Shown here piece after piece: positions 29,417 through 42,700 of a stretch of DNA of 64,000 nucleotides (within the stretch, counting starts at the first letter, position 1; every line of letters begins with the position of its first letter). Both the position numbers and the translations under genes were made by a program. Under the pieces are notes generated by a model that did not search any database, was not told the DNA's origin, and was given only the letters and a program-made list of their open reading frames with translations. This DNA comes from Glandiceps talaboti (Eukaryota; Hemichordata; Enteropneusta; Spengelidae): assembly GCF_964340395.1 (NCBI RefSeq), contig NC_135563.1, positions 24,137,309 to 24,201,308 of the forward strand, written 5' to 3'.

Positions 29417-32400
29417 CGACGCAATTCGTGTTTCAGGATTCATTACTTCATCAGTGAGCGTCATCTGAGATTACTTACCGCCAACAAATGAGTGCTTATT
29501 GTAAAACATGCTACTCATTGGCCGAGGAGAGGGCGCTAATGAACAGAACTCAGACACAGCACAGACGACCAGTGAGTATGAGCATTTCATATTGCAACTG
29601 TAACTTTAGGTGATAAATATACCCTTTATCATCATTATTTTATTCAAAACGGTGGTAACTGAAATTGTCGGAATCAGCACCACAGCCTAATCACAGTTGA
29701 AGGATATTGAACAATAGACTTTCGACATTTGAAACGAAACGTGAAATAGCTTTCCTCGTTACCATATTTATAAATCATGTAAAGTACAGATTAACTTGGT
29801 AAGTCATTCAGATATAACATTACAAGGATTATTTAAAAATATGCATTTTATACTGGACAGGTATGTCGACAGATTTACAAACAAGTTAAAAGGACACACC
29901 GTCTTATGATGTCGGGTGACAATTGTTAATTTGAGAGAATGATAGATATTACATGCACATGTAGGTTGTTGATTTATTAAATCGAAAATAATAATGTACA
30001 TATACATACGTTCCAACAATTCCACTGTAGTCCAGGACAGAATACAATGGTTATTTATTCATCTAAACACCTCGAATGTTTGTACAGTGACAATTCTATA
30101 TGTGTACTACATTTAGTATTTCGTAAATATCCTGCCAAATATACTAATTATTTGTTTTTATACGATTCTAATTAATCGTAAAAGTCAAAACATACCTTTG
30201 CTTTAAATCATTTTCAAGGTACTCAAAAGTTTGATATTCCCAAAACATATTTAGCTATGCCAAATTTGACAATCGGAAAGGTAAATGTGTGTTTTTTTCC
30301 TGAACATAAATGATTAACCAAAGTATTCAAAGGTAGGTTTTCAATGACCACTATCATCACTGCACCAAAAGTGACTCAATCCCTTAAGATGAACATGTAA
30401 GCTTACACTGCTTATTATTACCTCATATTGACCTAACGTATTGGTAGACATATAAGTCGTTTCAAAGTCAATATCAATATCTTATCGATGTTCCATACCT
30501 TTGCTGAAGTCCACTTGAACCTGGATAGTTGACTGTAAGTAATGATGAAGTTTTGATCATGTCACTAACCTTCTCACATTTTCGTGTAGACACAATTATC
30601 AAATAGTAATTATTTTAATGTTGAGGACACCTATATTCATTTGGTTTTAACCATTGTATTTTGGTGTAATAAAAACTCTTTGTATCAGTTATGATTATCG
30701 ATTTCTTTACGGTATGATTATCAGTACTAGTCCGGACACAAGTAGGCCAATATAATGGAACGATAGCGATCGACTATATAGAATAACTTCATTATCTAAT
30801 AGTCAATTACATCTGTGTGTATGCTAAAACCGTAAACCATCGAAATGGAGAGAAACTTTCTACTATCTATGATTAAACTTTGCAAATCAACTGTTTTCAA
30901 GTTCACGAGCACTACTTTCAAATCTGACTATTCTGAGGCGACAGTTGTTGTAACGCAAAAGATATGCATACCCGTTTTGAAAATAACTTATTTTTCAAAA
31001 TGTGAAATATTCTTCTGAAAACATTTGCATCAATTAAATAATCATGACTCTTTATGACTACAGCTGTATGAACCTATTTTTTGCTCTTTATCACGTGATT
31101 CCTCATTAGCAAATACTTATTAATATACATATAGGTACGTTTTAAAAAACAAATATACTCATTTGCTTTGGGCATTCAATCATGTTTGTGGAATGGGCGC
31201 GTTAAATGCAAGATGTTCTTGAAAGAGAAAATGCAATTCACCAACATGAATAAAACTTCCAATATCGAAAAGAATGTTATTCATTTTAATGTCCTGAATT
31301 GTGCATGCAATAAAAATTCTGAATGGAATGTTACTATTCTTTGCCAACACGTTAGTCAAAACTAATCAGGCCGTGCGAACACAACGGTTACTCTACAATA
31401 TCTAGCTGTCTACATTTGAACTCCGGAGGATACATTTCGTTAGTATATTCTTTTGTCGGCATGTATCGTATGACAGTCGCATTAATTTGTCGGTCTAGCC
31501 CATTTGGTGTCAGTAATGTAATAAGAGTATTGGGACAAATAGTCTGCTTTCGTCACACTTGACTATGCAAATACATATACTTCAGTATTTGACGTTACTA
31601 ATTAAAAAAGTAATCACATATATAAATAGTGAAGAAGACCACACTTGATCAGTTGTACCAAGAATGTATGGTTTATATTACATTATTGCCACTTACAGAA
31701 TTATTGGAACGAAAAAATCCTCAGAGTCATTTCACTTTCCCCCCAAAGGACGCTCGAAACAAGTGCGTAGTAACCTAAGGTTGTAAGGGTTTGTATAAAG
31801 ATTTGCGTCGTCACTACGATTTCGTGATATTCGTAAAAGGAATTTAAAACGACTATAAATGGATCATTTCTGATTGTAATTTCGTATTCATTATGTATAC
31901 GAGGGATTGTTTGTTTTCCGCGCCAATGCCTATATGATCATTGTTATGGGTGGTGATTCGTTTTGGCTTCACTATAACATGTACTGATGCATGATGGTAT
32001 CAAAAAATTCCGAAAGCTTGTCGGATATATCGTGGAAGACCATTTAAGATGTAATCAAGAAAATACTAAACAAATATGCGTTTTTGAACAAAATATTTGT
32101 CATCATTAAAAGAGCACAAGCTGAGTTTCTACGATTAATTTTGAGCGCAATTCTTGCTGTATATTTAAAAGGTACTTGTACTATTCTACTGAAGCATGCT
32201 TAATCATCACCTGCGATCAACTGAACTCAGACCTTGTATTAACTTAAAAACGATACAATGACGTAATTAAAACATATAACAAAATGTTGAAGAAATCCCT
32301 AATAAGCAATCAACTGTTCTAACAATTCCAGAAGACATTTGTAATGACATTGAAAATATGCATCGACATTAACATTATACAAGAGTAGTTTAATCGAGGT

Positions 32401-35400
32401 TTTGTGCAAGTAATTTCACTCAAATAAAAAACTCATAATAAGACAGCTTGTGCCACTTAATATTTAATGTTTCACAAATTGTAGCGGACAAAGTAACAAT
32501 TGGGATACTGTCACCAAAAATTGTCCTATAGCATTGATACCACTGACCTAATACAAATGTAAAGTGAAAACATATAAAACGTGCCACGGTCGTCTTTTCT
32601 GTTGGTCATTTTGTGGCAATATACTGATTCTCTGTAGTAACAGATTCATTTCATGTGAGAGACATCTGTGCAATACTGTGATCTTTTGTGACATCATTGG
32701 AAAGTGATAACTGTTAGATTTATTCTACTCTATTCAGCGACGGCAAAGTAGCTAAGCAGATTAAAAATGACTTCAATGGAACGCAATGGTCCTTTGTGGT
32801 GCCTGATTGGACATGGACAGACCCTTTAATTGTTCATGTTTCTCTCAGACTACCATACCATATATCATATATCATGAAGCCAGAGAAACAATTCATAGTC
32901 TCGAAAGGTAACGAATATTCACATATTTATAACGTTTCTTATAGCTTTAGTTTGTTGTGTAAATATTTATGTCAGGCATCGTAACTGAAAATTACTTTAT
33001 CAGAAATAATACAGCACTTATTAAATCAACACCGTTGTCGATCAGGAATATATACCAGATGTGTGTTTTGTACAGTGACGGAAGCAAAGAAATAAACAAA
33101 TATGAATTACTTAGATTTTAACGTCCATTTGTCCATTAAATATGCATGTCTGGATGAAGTGCATTCTGTTGTGACGATGTGTCACATTTGCGATTGATGT
33201 GGAAGCTGTTACCCATCCGAAGTTCAGACCATCGTATTGAATTTGACTTATTTGCATGGAATTCATATAAAGAGGGCGGAGGAGGGCGTGGGCGGAGAGT
33301 ATAGTGTAAATTTCTGAACAAATGTTTTATTTAAGCATCTTTAGTCACTTGTTACGATTTAGTAGCGTTTGTCTCCGAGAGGTACTTGTTTGAACTTCTC
33401 CACTGTAATAGTAGTTAACGCAAAAAGTTACTAGCTAAGCTTGAAAGCTTCTCTAGTAAATACAACACTCAAATACATGCCATCTATTAGACCACTTAAC
33501 AGTTTTATATATAAATATTTGCAAATGGTCTTAAAACCATGACATTTTATGAGGCTGTTCCCCGTTTTCATTTGAAGGCCTCCAAACGTATTAATCTATG
33601 TTATGAGTAATTTCAGATGAAACACTGTATTCATACAACTAAAGCTGGCCGACCCATTCTTGAATTAAATTCCCCCGAGTCGTTTTGATAGTGTGATATT
33701 ACAGGATCTCTAATTTTACTCTAATTAAAATACCGGAGGTCATTTACTTTCGTATATAGGCCTAGTCCTTTTATTTCTGGGTTAAAAACAGCTATTCCTA
33801 CACAGCCAGAATACCCCTATTTCACTTCGAGCAATGCCACCCGATTGCTTTTTGAAGGACGACGTATTGAGAAACGACTTATTGAAATAAAGAAACCACA
33901 AGGGGCACGACAGGATATCATTTAATAAACCTAGGTATAGAATGAATTAACTGTATGTAAGATGGCGAACAAAGATTACTTTATTTAAAAAAATCATGCT
34001 GCTTACAAAACACGTGTAACAGCAATCGTTGGATACAATCAGTAGTGGTATTCAAAGGCTACTTACTAGCGTCCCCTGAGTGCTTATAACAATTGAGGCT
34101 GTTGTCGACTGATTTTCAAAACCCCTGCATGTAAAAAGACTCGCCATTATAAGACGGCTGTCATCTTGTGTTATTGCTTAAGTGTCAGAAAAATCCCTCT
34201 GAACACACAAAGGAGGTTTATATAAATTGATTTGCAACCGCCCGTGTGTCATTCACATGTGTTCTACAAATGTATTGGGTCGAATTTTACTTTTGAATCA
34301 CGCCGAATCGCAAGCTACTTAAGAATCGTTTCTTACGTCACGAAAACATTGATTTGTTCTTCTTTTCACTTATATTTTATTCATTCCTACCTAATGTCGA
34401 TTGTATCACCGGCATATAAATAACAGACCAACTGTGTTGGATTCCATCAGCGTAATTACAAATCCGTCCATAATGGTACAAACTTAGACTTTTTCGTGTA
34501 AAAATCCAATATATTCGATAAAGTCATAAGTAAAACGTGCGAGAAAAAATAAAATTACTTCCTTTCTTAAACAGATTAAAGATCGACATCTTTAGCTTAT
34601 TATTAGTATATTTGACAGCTAGCAGAACTTTCTAAATAGGAATTGGCACATACTATACATGTCTACACAATGACGTATAAGTATTGAAATAACTTAGAAA
34701 TTCAGAAATAATTCTAACGGTTGTGTAACATGAAAAAGGTGTAAATTGAAATGAAGACAATCTATGCAATCTATAGCTATGTGGTTGCCATGGCTATATT
34801 ATTAGGTGAAATGTTAAACTTAATCATTACAAGTTACTGACACGATTCTCGACTGTCATTTGAAAAGAACACGTATTCAATTAAATGGCGAAATGTTCCA
34901 ACTTTATTGTCGACTTACGTATATTTTGAATTTTTAAATTATTAGTAAATAGTACTACCAATTAAACGTGTTTCAGTAGGTAGAGTGGTGTAGGAAGCGG
35001 ATATTGATATCAATATTGTAAAAGTGGACGATCCTTGCCATGTTACAAGAAAACGGAATTACCAACTGATTTAACCTTTAACCCTTCATTCGTCATGTTC
35101 TCCAACATGTTATACTACTATTCTAGGTTTCACGGTTGCATGCATGGCTTGAAGTGACGTCATTAATATTCAATCAGTAAATGGTTTCCGAACTAATAGT
35201 GCTCTTAGATAAAAATAAACTAACATTTTCGGAGTGCTAAAACTGCATTGTAAACCTCATTTATGATTGGAGGCTTGGGTAATATTGTATACCACTATGT
35301 GAGATCGGTATGGAGATCAGCACTTACTTCATTTAATATGAACAGTCTTGTATTGTTTTCTATTACGAGGTTTGATGTCAACATTACCAAGAAAAGTGCA

Positions 35401-35747
35401 GTTGTATTACTCTCGAAGTTTAACATACATAGCTGATTTCTGACTATACATTTCGAGGATGTTTGTCTTCAAAATAAAAACTTGTTCATTTTGTTATTGA
35501 GCATCCTTGAAAGTGTTCAAAAGAACTCATCGGCTATGTCGACTATGTATACTGTCATGTACGACCGAGAATGTGACAGTCACACTCAATACAGCCTGAG
35601 TGACAACAAAAGCAACACCATCGCCGCCGCCACCACCACCAAGGACATTATTTGACGACCTCATAATTATACAAGCTTGAAACCATTCAATATATAGATA
35701 TGCCATGTATTTATAGAGTACTTACTTTACGTTAAGCCTTGGACCTC
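29417..35747. other. Intergenic (including receptor 3' UTR), no gene recognised
   Basis: The first kilobase or so probably holds the receptor 3' UTR. Beyond that I see only short, motif-free ORFs and no named repeat. A short CCGCCGCCACCACCACC stretch (near 35621) is a small trinucleotide repeat. Confidence 0.5.
30668..30673 (+). terminator. Candidate polyadenylation signal
   Basis: An AATAAA hexamer lies 1.25 kb downstream of the receptor stop codon. It is the first canonical hexamer on this strand that I noticed there, but AT-rich DNA yields many by chance and no cDNA evidence is available. Confidence 0.25.
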
Positions 35748-35806
35748 CCTACCTACCTACCCACCCACCCACCCACTTACTTACCTACCTACCTACCTAT
35801 CTACCT
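35748..35806. repeat. (CTAC)n/(CCAC)n microsatellite
   Basis: Imperfect tetranucleotide repeat alternating between CTAC, CCAC and TTAC units. Confidence 0.92.
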
Positions 35807-36181
35807 TCATCAAATTTATCATCCGTATGTATTCTGTATTAATTTTAAGTTATTACTGATTAGGTTCTAAATTTAGTACCACAGCAATATTTTATTTCTT
35901 ATGAAAGAGAAAAAAAAGAATAGTTATCTCATTATGGCTGTGTACAATGCAATCTTGTATGCCATACAATGCGATTGAGATATCATTTATTGTGACTCCG
36001 CTTCCCGTGTCGATGAGATCAATTTTCTGACAGACAGCTTCCCTAGATCACGGGCAGGTGAGCCTGCAATCTCCACTACAGACGCTACTTCACAACATCT
36101 TTCAATCCCAAGTTTATTTTCTTTGTTATTGTTATATGCTAAGAAATCGGTACAAAGGGATAAATCTAGTTAGAAACTATG
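35807..36181. other. Intergenic, nothing recognised
   Basis: No feature seen between the CTAC microsatellite and the hammerhead-bearing repeat. Confidence 0.5.
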
Positions 36182-36228
36182 CATGATATATATATATATA
36201 GTTTTGGTAGTATTGGAACTCTTTCTTG

Positions 36229-36266
36229 GTTGTAACTCGGAGTTTCACGCATGGTGCGATCATCAG
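36229..36266 (-). ncRNA. Hammerhead core in the opposite palindrome arm, stem I missing
   Basis: The left palindrome arm encodes the same CUGAUGA, stem II, GAAA and stem III on the minus strand. Upstream of CUGAUGA it reads CAACU, which does not pair with the downstream ACAAC, so stem I cannot close in cis. It is probably inactive alone. Confidence 0.6.
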
Positions 36267-36267
36267 A

Positions 36268-36310
36268 GTTGTCTGATGATCGCACCATGCGTGAAACTCC
36301 GAGTTACAAC
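36268..36310 (+). ncRNA. Hammerhead ribozyme, + strand, complete core
   Basis: All parts of a hammerhead are present in order: stem I 5' strand GUUGU (36268-36272); CUGAUGA (36273-36279); stem II CGCA/UGCG around CCA, flanked by a U-U apposition (36280-36292); GAA (36293-36295); a very short stem III ACU/AGU around CCG (36296-36304); U17 at 36305; and stem I 3' strand ACAAC (36306-36310), fully complementary to GUUGU. Predicted self-cleavage falls between 36305 and 36306. The tiny stem III is typical of Penelope-like element hammerheads, which may work better as dimers. Confidence 0.85.
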
Positions 36311-36396
36311 CAAGAAAGAGTTCCAATACTACCAAAACTATTACGCTCTGCCACTGCGGTATAGAGCACTGTCTTAGCAGATTGATACTCACCGAG

Positions 36397-36500
<104 letters not shown>

Positions 36501-36556
36501 CTCGGTAAGTATCAATCTGCTAAGACAGTGTTCTATACCGCGGTGGCAGAGCGTAA

Positions 36557-37432
<876 letters not shown>

Positions 37433-37507
<75 letters not shown>

Positions 37508-37582
37508 TCGCGTGCGTGCGTGCGTGCGTGCGTGTATATAGGTCGCAAACTCCAGTATCTTACAAAGGAGGTTTGTCAGAAA

Positions 37583-37631
<49 letters not shown>

Positions 37632-37710
37632 GCGTGCGTGCGTGCGCGCGTGTGTATATAGGTCGCAAGCTCCAGTATCTTACAAAGGAAGTTTGTCAGA
37701 AACTTGTTCA
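37433..37710. repeat. Compound (TGTC)n/(GTGC)n microsatellite with a duplicated ~120 bp unit
   Basis: A (TGTC)n run (37433-37506), a (GTGC)n run, then a ~52 bp unique segment (TATATAGGTCGCAAACTCC... to ...GTCAGAAACTTG) repeats with a 120 bp offset: TATATAGG at 37535 and 37655. The unit duplicated together with its microsatellites. Cys-Leu-Ser-Val ORFs across it are artefacts. Confidence 0.9.
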
Positions 37711-39693
37711 TGCACTTAAATAATCGAAACGTGGCTATTGCAATGCCCTTCTGTATGGGCTGCCAGCTAAAGTTCCACTTGCACTTGGATGTAGCACATC
37801 TAATACAGGGGCAGGGCAAATCTCAATGAAATTACTTTTCCATTCAACAAAGCAACCAGTTCCTCTGACAAGTTTGATTGGCGGTTGTTATTGGTGTATA
37901 TTGTTGGATTGATAGTATTGTGTATGCTTGAGTATGCTATTTTCATGAAAATCGTCTTACACTTCAAAATTAAATTTCGTAGCTGCCCGAATGCTACACT
38001 AATTTTTATTTGTGAATTTATGCGATATCCCCATCCCACTTCCTGTATTCTGGAGATATGCAATTGTATGGCACACTACATGAAAATAACAGTGGCAATC
38101 GACTTCAGCGTTCATATATATTGTTATTTATTTACAAATAGATGTGATATTTACAAGGAGATAGCTCACATCGGGTTGTAACCTGTACTTGGAGATACTT
38201 AGCCAGCAGCCCCCCAGTCAATTTCAGTTTTGATTTGGGCGGGAACAGCATCCCTATGGTCGCTAGTGGGGAGGGTCTGGGAGGGGATGTTTGACTTCCA
38301 TGGTGAGCACTTTTTTGAAAATAAGACCAAATTAAATAATAGTCTGTTCACGATCGATAACCCGACCGACCCTAAACATATTGCATGCAAAAAGGTTAAA
38401 TGGTAACAATTGACTTCTATTTCCATGTACATCTTCATGTCTTCGCCTTGTGATCGAAAACATTGCCTTTAAAAAAAAGTTGCCTAAGGACATGTAGAGG
38501 GCCATTTAGAGGCATACAAATTAAAACCATACGCATTTATTTATTGAATTTAAAGTCACGGAGTACGAGAATATTGTCTTCGCTACCCAAATTTTACTCA
38601 GTACATTATTATAAATTATGGGTGTGGACCATTTCTAAAAGAAACATTATAGAGACATATCCTGCCCATATCCTCGTTGTGGTGTGTCAAACTCAAAAAT
38701 AGGGTTTGTGCGCCATTATGATCAAAAGGGAAAAAACAAAGGAAAAAACACTTAAATTGAAGAAGTGTGATTTATTCTTTCTGATAATGTCAGAAAAAGT
38801 GTGATCAAGCAAAAGCAGCACGACAAATCACGACAGGGCATTTTCCTTCGATACATATGATTGTTTGATCATCTCAGTGAACACTAAAACGAATAATAAA
38901 CGGTATGTTGTTAAAATTGTTCAATATTTCATGATTTAAAAGAAAGAGGACACTTAAACACTTTTTGTTAATTACCTTTTCGTGAAAAGTTTGAAAGGGT
39001 TTTAATGATAACAGATAAATAAACTATATGGTTGGTATTAACTCAACTTGACAGGGGCAAAATATATATCGTTACATATTTATTAGAGATTACTTGCACC
39101 GGTGTGCGCATACTAGTGGTATTGGCACTGCAGGGCAGTATCGAAAACATTATTGCATACCTGTATGAAAATGAAATGCAAATGAGGACGCTCTACATGA
39201 AAGTGCATGATCGCATAGTGTAATATCTACGGAAATTTATTATGTTCTTTGTATACTTTCCTCGACACTTTGTGAAAATAGCAAGAGGGAAAAGCAAACC
39301 GGATAAGTGATCAAAGAAATAAAACATTGCTAAATAAGTATTGGCATTATATGTAAGTTTACAAAATCGGACCAGCAAAATAGATAAACAAACGTAAGTA
39401 AACCTTCGTGGTATTTTACAACATTACGTCTGTAAATTTAGTGAGGATATCTACTTAGTAATGGTATGTCATCACCTTTATTCGTCAAATGTTTGTTAAC
39501 TAAAAGCAACATTAGAGATATACAAGGTTGTGACCTTCTTGATTCTTCACAAATGAGTTGAGCTTGTAAATATCTGGGAAGAAAGCCAAATGTCTGAATT
39601 CGTTATTTGAGTTATTTCCTCCGTCAACGAACGTCTTTACGGTTACATTACATGTATTATTATTTGCTTTCCTGATTCATTTTACTAATACCT
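37711..39693. other. Intergenic, no gene recognised
   Basis: Several short ORFs (for example 37885-38181, 38463-38702) have no recognisable motif and lie in AT-rich sequence. Confidence 0.45.
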
Positions 39694-40014
39694 GACGTCA
39701 TCATGTGTCGTCGCAGTACAATATACTATGATTAATACTCACAGTGTTACAGCGAAGTGGCTAGCTAGCCTCACAAATAGCAAAGTCATCGGAAATGTTG
39801 TCGGATGTACTATCTCTGTTGATAACTATGTATTCACTTTTTTTTAATTATTTCATTTTCTATTGATTCGGTTCATTACCACCCACACAGCAGCAGTTTT
39901 GTCATCTTTCAAAAAACTACCCATGCTTACACAGTGTGTCATGGTGCCGTATATCGTCTACGACTATTTTTGTCTCGTAAAATAAAATAAAATAAAATTT
40001 GAACATGCTGACAA
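39694..40014 (+). repeat. Near-identical ~318 bp repeat, copy A
   Basis: From GACGT near 39694 to CTGACAA at 40014 the sequence is almost identical to 43701-44015. Copy A has one extra AAAAT unit in the (AAAAT)n run near its right end and one extra base at its left. It contains no ORF of note. I do not see terminal inverted repeats or a clear target duplication, so its class is unknown. Confidence 0.9.
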
Positions 40015-40217
40015 ATCTCTATAAGTTACTAACATGGAAGGAAATAAATATAAGCGTGTCGCCTGTCGACATCAACTATTCCAACCTTTTGACAATTCCA
40101 GTAAATGTTAAACAGAACACCGGGCATGCCATGTTCAACTTTGAAATCACATGAGAGTGCATATAGTCTACTGTATAATATATCATATTGACAGATAAAG
40201 AATTCATCCCCTTATGG

Positions 40218-40235
40218 TGGTGATGATGATGATGA

Positions 40236-40296
<61 letters not shown>

Positions 40297-40315
40297 ATTA
40301 TCATTATTATTATTA
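40218..40315. repeat. (GAT)n then (ATT)n microsatellite
   Basis: Short GAT run followed by a long ATT run with a few substitutions near its right end. Confidence 0.93.
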
Positions 40316-41362
40316 CAGGTGAAGGGGTTTAAATATTATATGATAATGAAGCATTATGTGAGAGACAATTTAGAGGAATGGTGCCTTTTGGTCCTATTGT
40401 CAATAAAATGTATCCGTTTGAGCATATATTTGCTATGCCTGCTCATATTTGCTATTTGCTATGCTGGCTGACGTTTTGAGGGCGCCCTTTCACAACTTTA
40501 TCTGTACATACTTAATTCAGCATTTAATTTGTGAGAGTCTAAGGGTGACCTTTTTTTGTTTCTCATCTCCAGTGGAATAATCAGGCGGGGCGGGCGGGCG
40601 GGCGAAATAAAAAAAGGGGGTAAGGAAAAAAAATCTGTATTTTTTCAGTTCTATTCTCTGTCCTTTCTGTCCTGTCAGTTTCTCTATAACTTCTTTTCTC
40701 TTCTTGACACCATATACAATATAACTTTTTGAAACACTTGCGTGATTGTCATCAGTGTGCTAGAGGAATGTTCATTTATATATATCATTACTTATATGAA
40801 ACATTTTTCTTCTTTGTGAACTTGTCAAAATAATCCACCAAATAACATGTAACCATTTCTAGAACTCAGAACTCCTTTGGGATTTACTGTTTAAAAGTAA
40901 TTAAAAGTAATAATGTAAACATCGGTAACATGCCATGCAAGTCTTGGTTGACCTTGCAGTACGTTGTTACATAGTATCGACACCGACAAATTTAAATTCA
41001 AACATTCCAATGCTTAAACTATTTAAATCATCAATCACTGCTCCTTTTGAGTCATTTTGTACAATTTTTGTAACATCCATGGCTTAAACCTGTGTTTATG
41101 ACACAATTGAAGCTTGTTTAATTTGTCCTCGATGATACAACCGATTTAAAGCTAAAAACTGGTCAAGAAATTGTTTTTTTTTGAGGAATGCAGTATGACT
41201 TTTACCAATTTTAAGCATAATTTTGAAAATGATAGAAATATTCTGAGCTATTATTACATTGCAGCAAAATGTACGCGCGACGGCATTAATTTTGAGCCCT
41301 GTCCCTCATCAAACCTCAACGACTTCAGCCATGAAAGACACATGCTGCTCCGATGTAACAAA
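40316..41362. other. Intergenic, nothing recognised
   Basis: No gene. A short GC-rich (GGGC)n stretch (about 40585-40605) stands out against AT-rich flanks. Confidence 0.45.
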
Positions 41363-41378
41363 GGGGGGGGGGGGGGTA
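41363..41378. repeat. Poly-G tract
   Basis: A run of about 14 G followed by TAAACGACGG. Downstream are GTGGGG-type blocks similar in style to the G-rich ends of the Harbinger-like elements, but I find no matching terminal inverted repeat. Confidence 0.85.
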
Positions 41379-41503
41379 AACGACGGTGTTCTGCCAAGGT
41401 TTCCAACAAGTGGGGACAAAGGCCCCTTGGTTGCAAAAAGTGGGGTCATTTGACAGGGAGTTGGGTCAATTAATATTGTGTATGAAATATTCATATATAT
41501 TAC

Positions 41504-41535
41504 CTCAGACCACTATAGAGATACTGTGGTCTGAG
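41504..41535. repeat. Perfect 10-bp hairpin before the minisatellite
   Basis: CTCAGACCAC (41504-41513) and GTGGTCTGAG (41526-41535) are exact inverted repeats, with an inner TAT/ATA pair in the loop. It lies about 60 bp before the higher-order minisatellite. Confidence 0.8.
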
Positions 41536-41597
41536 ATATTCCATTACACATAGACTAAATTACCTAACTACATAAAAAAATTCCATTCACAATAACA

Positions 41598-42700
41598 GTT
41601 CATTCCACTGTCATTCCAGTTCCGAAGCCTTGAAAATGCTGTCATTCCACTTAACTTATAGAGTGGCGGCTGTCATTCTACTGGATTTACAATGCAGAGG
41701 GTGTCATTCAACTAACTGAATATAGAAAAGGATGTCATTCCACTGTTTACATACTGGAAATGCTGTCATTCCAGTTTCAAATCATTGTAAATGCTGTCAT
41801 TCAACCTATGCTATAGAGTGACGGCTGTCATTCCACTGGGTTTACAGTGCAGAGGGTGTCATTCAACTAACTGAATGCAGAAAAGGGTGTCATTCCACTG
41901 TTTACCCATTGTATATGCTGTCATTCCAGTTCCAAAGCATTGGAAATGCTGTTATTTCACTTATTTGATAGAGTGGCGGCTGTCATTTGGATCTACAGTG
42001 TAGAGGGTGTCATTCAACTAACTGAATGTAGAAAGGGGTGTCATTCCACTGTTTACATACTGGAAACGCTGTCATTCCAGTTCCAAAGCATTGGAAATGC
42101 TGTTATTCCGCTTATTTTATAGAGTGGCGGCTGTCATTCCACTGGTTTTGCAGTGCAGAGGGTGTCATTCAGGTAACTGAATGCAGAAAAGGGTGTCATT
42201 CCACTGTTTACCCATTGTAAATGCTGTCATTCCAGTTCCAAAGCATTGGAAATGCTGTCATTCCACTTATTTTGTAGAGTGACGGCTGTCATTCCACTGG
42301 TTTTGCAGTGCAGAGGGTGTCATTCAGGTAACTGAATGCAGAAAAGGGTGTCATTCCACTGTTTACCCATTGTAAATGCTGTCATTCCAGTTCCAAAGCA
42401 TTGGAAATGCTGTCATTCCACTTATTTCATAGTGTGACGGCTGTCATTCCACTGGATCTACAGTGTAGAGGGTGTCATTCAACTAGCTGAATGTAGAAAG
42501 TGGTGTCATTCCACTGTTTACATACTGGAAACGCTGTCATTCCAGTTCCAAAGCAATGACAATGCTGTCATTCCGCTTATTTTATAGAGTGGTGGCTGTC
42601 ATTCCACTGGTTTTTACAGTGCAGAGGGTGTCCTTCAACTAACTGAATGTATAAATGGGTGTCATTCCACTGTTTACGTAATGAAAATGCTGTCATTCAT
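41598..42700 (+). repeat. Higher-order minisatellite: 155 bp units of five ~31 bp subunits
   Basis: About seven copies of a ~155 bp unit; the landmark 'CCAAAGCATTGG' or its variants fall at about 41621, 41777, 41932, 42082, 42238, 42393 and 42548. Each unit consists of five subunits of 30-32 bp that all begin G(C)TGTCATTC(C/A)A. The five differ from one another in a fixed order (CCAAAGCATTGGAAAT; ...TATAGAGTGGCG; ...ACAGTGCAGAGG; ...AACTGAATGCAG; ...TTTACCCATTG). One unit is short (150 bp) because 'CCACTG' is lost near 41990. There is no coding role; the ORFs follow the repeat. Confidence 0.93.

Noticed and set aside
41598-42700. CRISPR-like array
   Set aside because: The spaced GTCATTCCA units are a nested minisatellite whose 'spacers' recur in order; the setting is an animal genome.
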